A stretch of 63,058 nt of DNA from Anaerolineae bacterium (GTDB lineage Bacteria; Chloroflexota; Anaerolineae; Aggregatilineales; Phototrophicaceae): the NCBI GenBank assembly GCA_025454525.1, contig JALOOG010000009.1, positions 1 to 63,058 of the forward strand. The letters run 5' to 3'. Below the pieces are notes generated by a model, which was given only the letters and a program-made list of their open reading frames with translations, made no database searches and was not told the DNA's origin. Each line of letters starts with the position of its first letter. Positions within the stretch are counted from its first letter, which is position 1. This document shows positions 61,220 to 63,058 of this stretch, piece by piece. The translations under genes were made by a program, and so were the position numbers.

Positions 61220-63022
61220 TTAGGATTGAAGATAGCGTTGGCGTAAAGCACGATGAAGGCGATTGGTCACCTTTAACACCGCTTGCGGATTGGACGTGCC
61301 GGGCGTTCCGCCTTCTTCAATAAAGCTATTTACTAAAATTTGCCCCCAGTTTCCGGTGCTACGCAATTTGGGGTCATAGATGTACTGTTCCACCGTTTGC
61401 GCGGTGTGTCCACTGGGTGGAACAAGCATCCGGTGAATACTGCTGTAAACATCATCAATGTCACGCGGACGAATTTGTGCTACGTCTACCAGATGTTTGT
61501 GCATATAATCGCGTTTCATCTGGTAAAAATCTGCCAAGGACATTTCCTCACCCGCGGCCGTTTTGACGATGTGATCGCTACAAACCCGATCAGAGATGTC
61601 TTGCTGGCGTTGAAATTCTTCACTGGTCAGGGGACCCATAATCGCCCACATAGTCCGATCATTATACATCGCCTCAAGGTCACACCCATGTTCACGGAAG
61701 TAATTTTCAAGCAAGGCATGGGTAAATTCAAAGTCCGTGAGGACAGCTGCTTGACGCGATGCGCTGGCGTTTACCGGCATTCCAGTGCTTTCTAAGGTGC
61801 AGATCCGTTTGGTGCTACCTAAATCGGGGCGAATGCGTCCAATTGGGTTGTGCATGGCGGAGATCCATTCGCCTAAGGAGTTATCCCCCAAGAGCGCACG
61901 GGCCATCGCATTCACCTTTTCAGAGCGAAGCAATTCAGCATAGTCATTTAAGCCAGTTTCGGTTAAATGAGGTGTGATCGGGATCTGCATATAGTGGCCG
62001 GTGATTGTGGCACTACGGAGATATTCGCGGGTGCAGAGCAGTTCAGGATCGCAAGTGCCATTGACGAACGGCGATCCTTTGAGCAAGGCGCTATTGGCGA
62101 TGGCTGTAGCGCTACGCAAAACGGTATAAAACCCAAGCAGACTCATCGCTTCTGATCGGCCGGCTACGTCTAGGTGGATATGGCAGCCTTGTAAACGGAA
62201 AATTTCGACCACATTGGCATTCAGATCCATGCCATAACGTTGTTTTAACTCCGCTTGACGTTGAAGATAGTGGGGAAAATTACGATTTAAAGAAGTCATG
62301 ACTTCTACGGCGGTGTTGACTTTGGGGTCTTTGGTAAGGGCAAAGTCACTTTCGATCGGATAAGCGGCAAGGATGGCCGTATAAAGCCCCGTGCCTTCAC
62401 TCGCCGCCATTAAGGCCATCATAATCCCGTCTAAAGAGGCACGGGTACGCTGATAACCGACTCCCGGTGCGACATGCGCTTCAACTTGATATTGACACGC
62501 TTCGCGGTCAATTTGCGGGGTGATCCCTAAGCGACGGGCATTGTCCTGATACAGATGGATATAGGCCTGCATCTGCTCCTCCGTGGGAGGCGCGCCGTCG
62601 GGGTGGAGTAACCCTAATTCCACTTCTGCGCCTAAAGCACACATCCGCGTCACTGGACTATCCGTTTCATGCAGATTGGTATGATTGACACTCGGATTTA
62701 GGTTATAGGGGGTGAAGGCTTGTGCGAGGGTTTTACCACTGCGATAGCGATTGCTAACCGCGCTTCCCAAGACATATTGATGTCCGTTGCATTCGGCTAA
62801 AAATACGTTGGCCGCACTGCTGGGGGAGGCGGGATAGTAGGTGCTGATGGTTGCCCCAGTGACTTCAGAAAGGTGATCTAAGGGTAGTTCACCTTCATGA
62901 CCAGAGCTTGCCAATTTTTTAACCGCTTCGTTAAATAAAATTTTTTGTTCTTCGATTGACTGCCAAGGAATTTGAGAGCTAAATTCGACTAACTTTTGAT
63001 TGGAAGGTAAAGGCGTTTGCAT
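61220..63022 (-). CDS. Carboxylate-amine/glutamate-cysteine ligase-like protein
   Basis: A 600-residue soluble protein. The GAEVELGLL motif (about 130-138), CQYQVEAHVAPG and GCHIHLDVAGRSEAM (about 283-297) resemble metal- and ATP-binding elements of the glutamate-cysteine ligase/GCS2 fold, with the segment RTRASLDGIMMALMAASEGTG. The protein is longer than typical YbdK-type members (about 370 residues), so it may be a distinct subfamily. Substrate unknown. The ATG at 63022 is 36 bases from the window edge, so its promoter is not fully visible. Confidence 0.55.
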   Translation of the reverse strand: MQTPLPSNQKLVEFSSQIPWQSIEEQKILFNEAVKKLASSGHEGELPLDHLSEVTGATISTYYPASPSSAANVFLAECNGHQYVLGSAVSNRYRSGKTLAQAFTPYNLNPSVNHTNLHETDSPVTRMCALGAEVELGLLHPDGAPPTEEQMQAYIHLYQDNARRLGITPQIDREACQYQVEAHVAPGVGYQRTRASLDGIMMALMAASEGTGLYTAILAAYPIESDFALTKDPKVNTAVEVMTSLNRNFPHYLQRQAELKQRYGMDLNANVVEIFRLQGCHIHLDVAGRSEAMSLLGFYTVLRSATAIANSALLKGSPFVNGTCDPELLCTREYLRSATITGHYMQIPITPHLTETGLNDYAELLRSEKVNAMARALLGDNSLGEWISAMHNPIGRIRPDLGSTKRICTLESTGMPVNASASRQAAVLTDFEFTHALLENYFREHGCDLEAMYNDRTMWAIMGPLTSEEFQRQQDISDRVCSDHIVKTAAGEEMSLADFYQMKRDYMHKHLVDVAQIRPRDIDDVYSSIHRMLVPPSGHTAQTVEQYIYDPKLRSTGNWGQILVNSFIEEGGTPGTSNPQAVLKVTNRLHRALRQRYLQS

Positions 63023-63058
63023 AGCGCAACCTATGTCGAGACATGTAGTAGTTATCTT

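Overview
The window looks like a chromosomal segment of a Chloroflexota bacterium, probably an Anaerolineae-type lineage (inference, no ribosomal marker present). Support: many surface proteins with Thr/Pro-rich linkers after a lipobox or a single membrane helix, a bacterial SH3 domain, Hanks-type kinases, many free-standing sensor kinases, an FHA protein, a RskA/ECF pair and moderate GC. No insertion sequence, prophage or CRISPR array is visible. GATC, and the octamer GCGATCGC, look strongly over-represented throughout.

Layout. 1-11.6 kb: 5'-truncated Ser/Thr kinase, acyl-CoA dehydrogenase, REC-PAS-GAF histidine kinase, phosphatase, lipoprotein and a giant transmembrane degenerate kinase. 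11.7-21.2 kb: a 230-bp repeat unit, ftsK, an operon of three paralogous ABC-2-like membrane proteins plus a LamG-like protein, serS and a PAS kinase. 21.2-29.1 kb: intracellular trypsin-like protease with a stand-alone copy of its N-terminal domain, SH3/CARDB lipoprotein, secreted HEXXH protein, YqhA protein, REC/degenerate-GGDEF regulator, gatC and a catalytically dead TrpC-like protein. 29.2-36.4 kb: vWA surface protein with hexapeptide repeats, thiolase, anti-sigma/ECF sigma pair, sirtuin and a propeller protein. 36.4-46 kb: a second repeat unit, an endonuclease III/kinase/PIG-L/kinase operon, greA, lysS, a beta-hydroxyacid dehydrogenase, serA and tRNA-Val(GAC). 46-54.6 kb: SWIM protein, FHA protein, a third repeat unit, an orphan Clp-N protein, a stalked LamG-like protein, a Fur-family regulator, a REC-kinase and homoserine dehydrogenase. 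54.7-63 kb: two tandem TPR proteins, a sugar-dehydrogenase-like lipoprotein, a wecE/wecD/glycosyltransferase cluster and a GCS2-like enzyme.

Themes. Housekeeping genes are interleaved with signalling genes: five histidine kinases, one stand-alone regulator, two Hanks-type kinases and one ECF system. Several of these have lost catalytic residues, and so have a TrpC homologue and a HAD-like protein. This suggests a pool of repurposed regulatory proteins.

The most unusual signal is a family of 221-230-bp units at 11719-11948, 36470-36699 and 48784-49004 (minus), with a decayed relative at 45821-45875 (minus). Each full unit carries a CGTAAC/GTTACG palindrome overlapping the -35 region, an extended -10, a Shine-Dalgarno and ATG, and a conserved 3' block. 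All four lie upstream of, and in the same direction as, the next gene. They do not share one open reading frame, so they may be a small-gene family in decay, a regulatory RNA family, or a dispersed regulated promoter.
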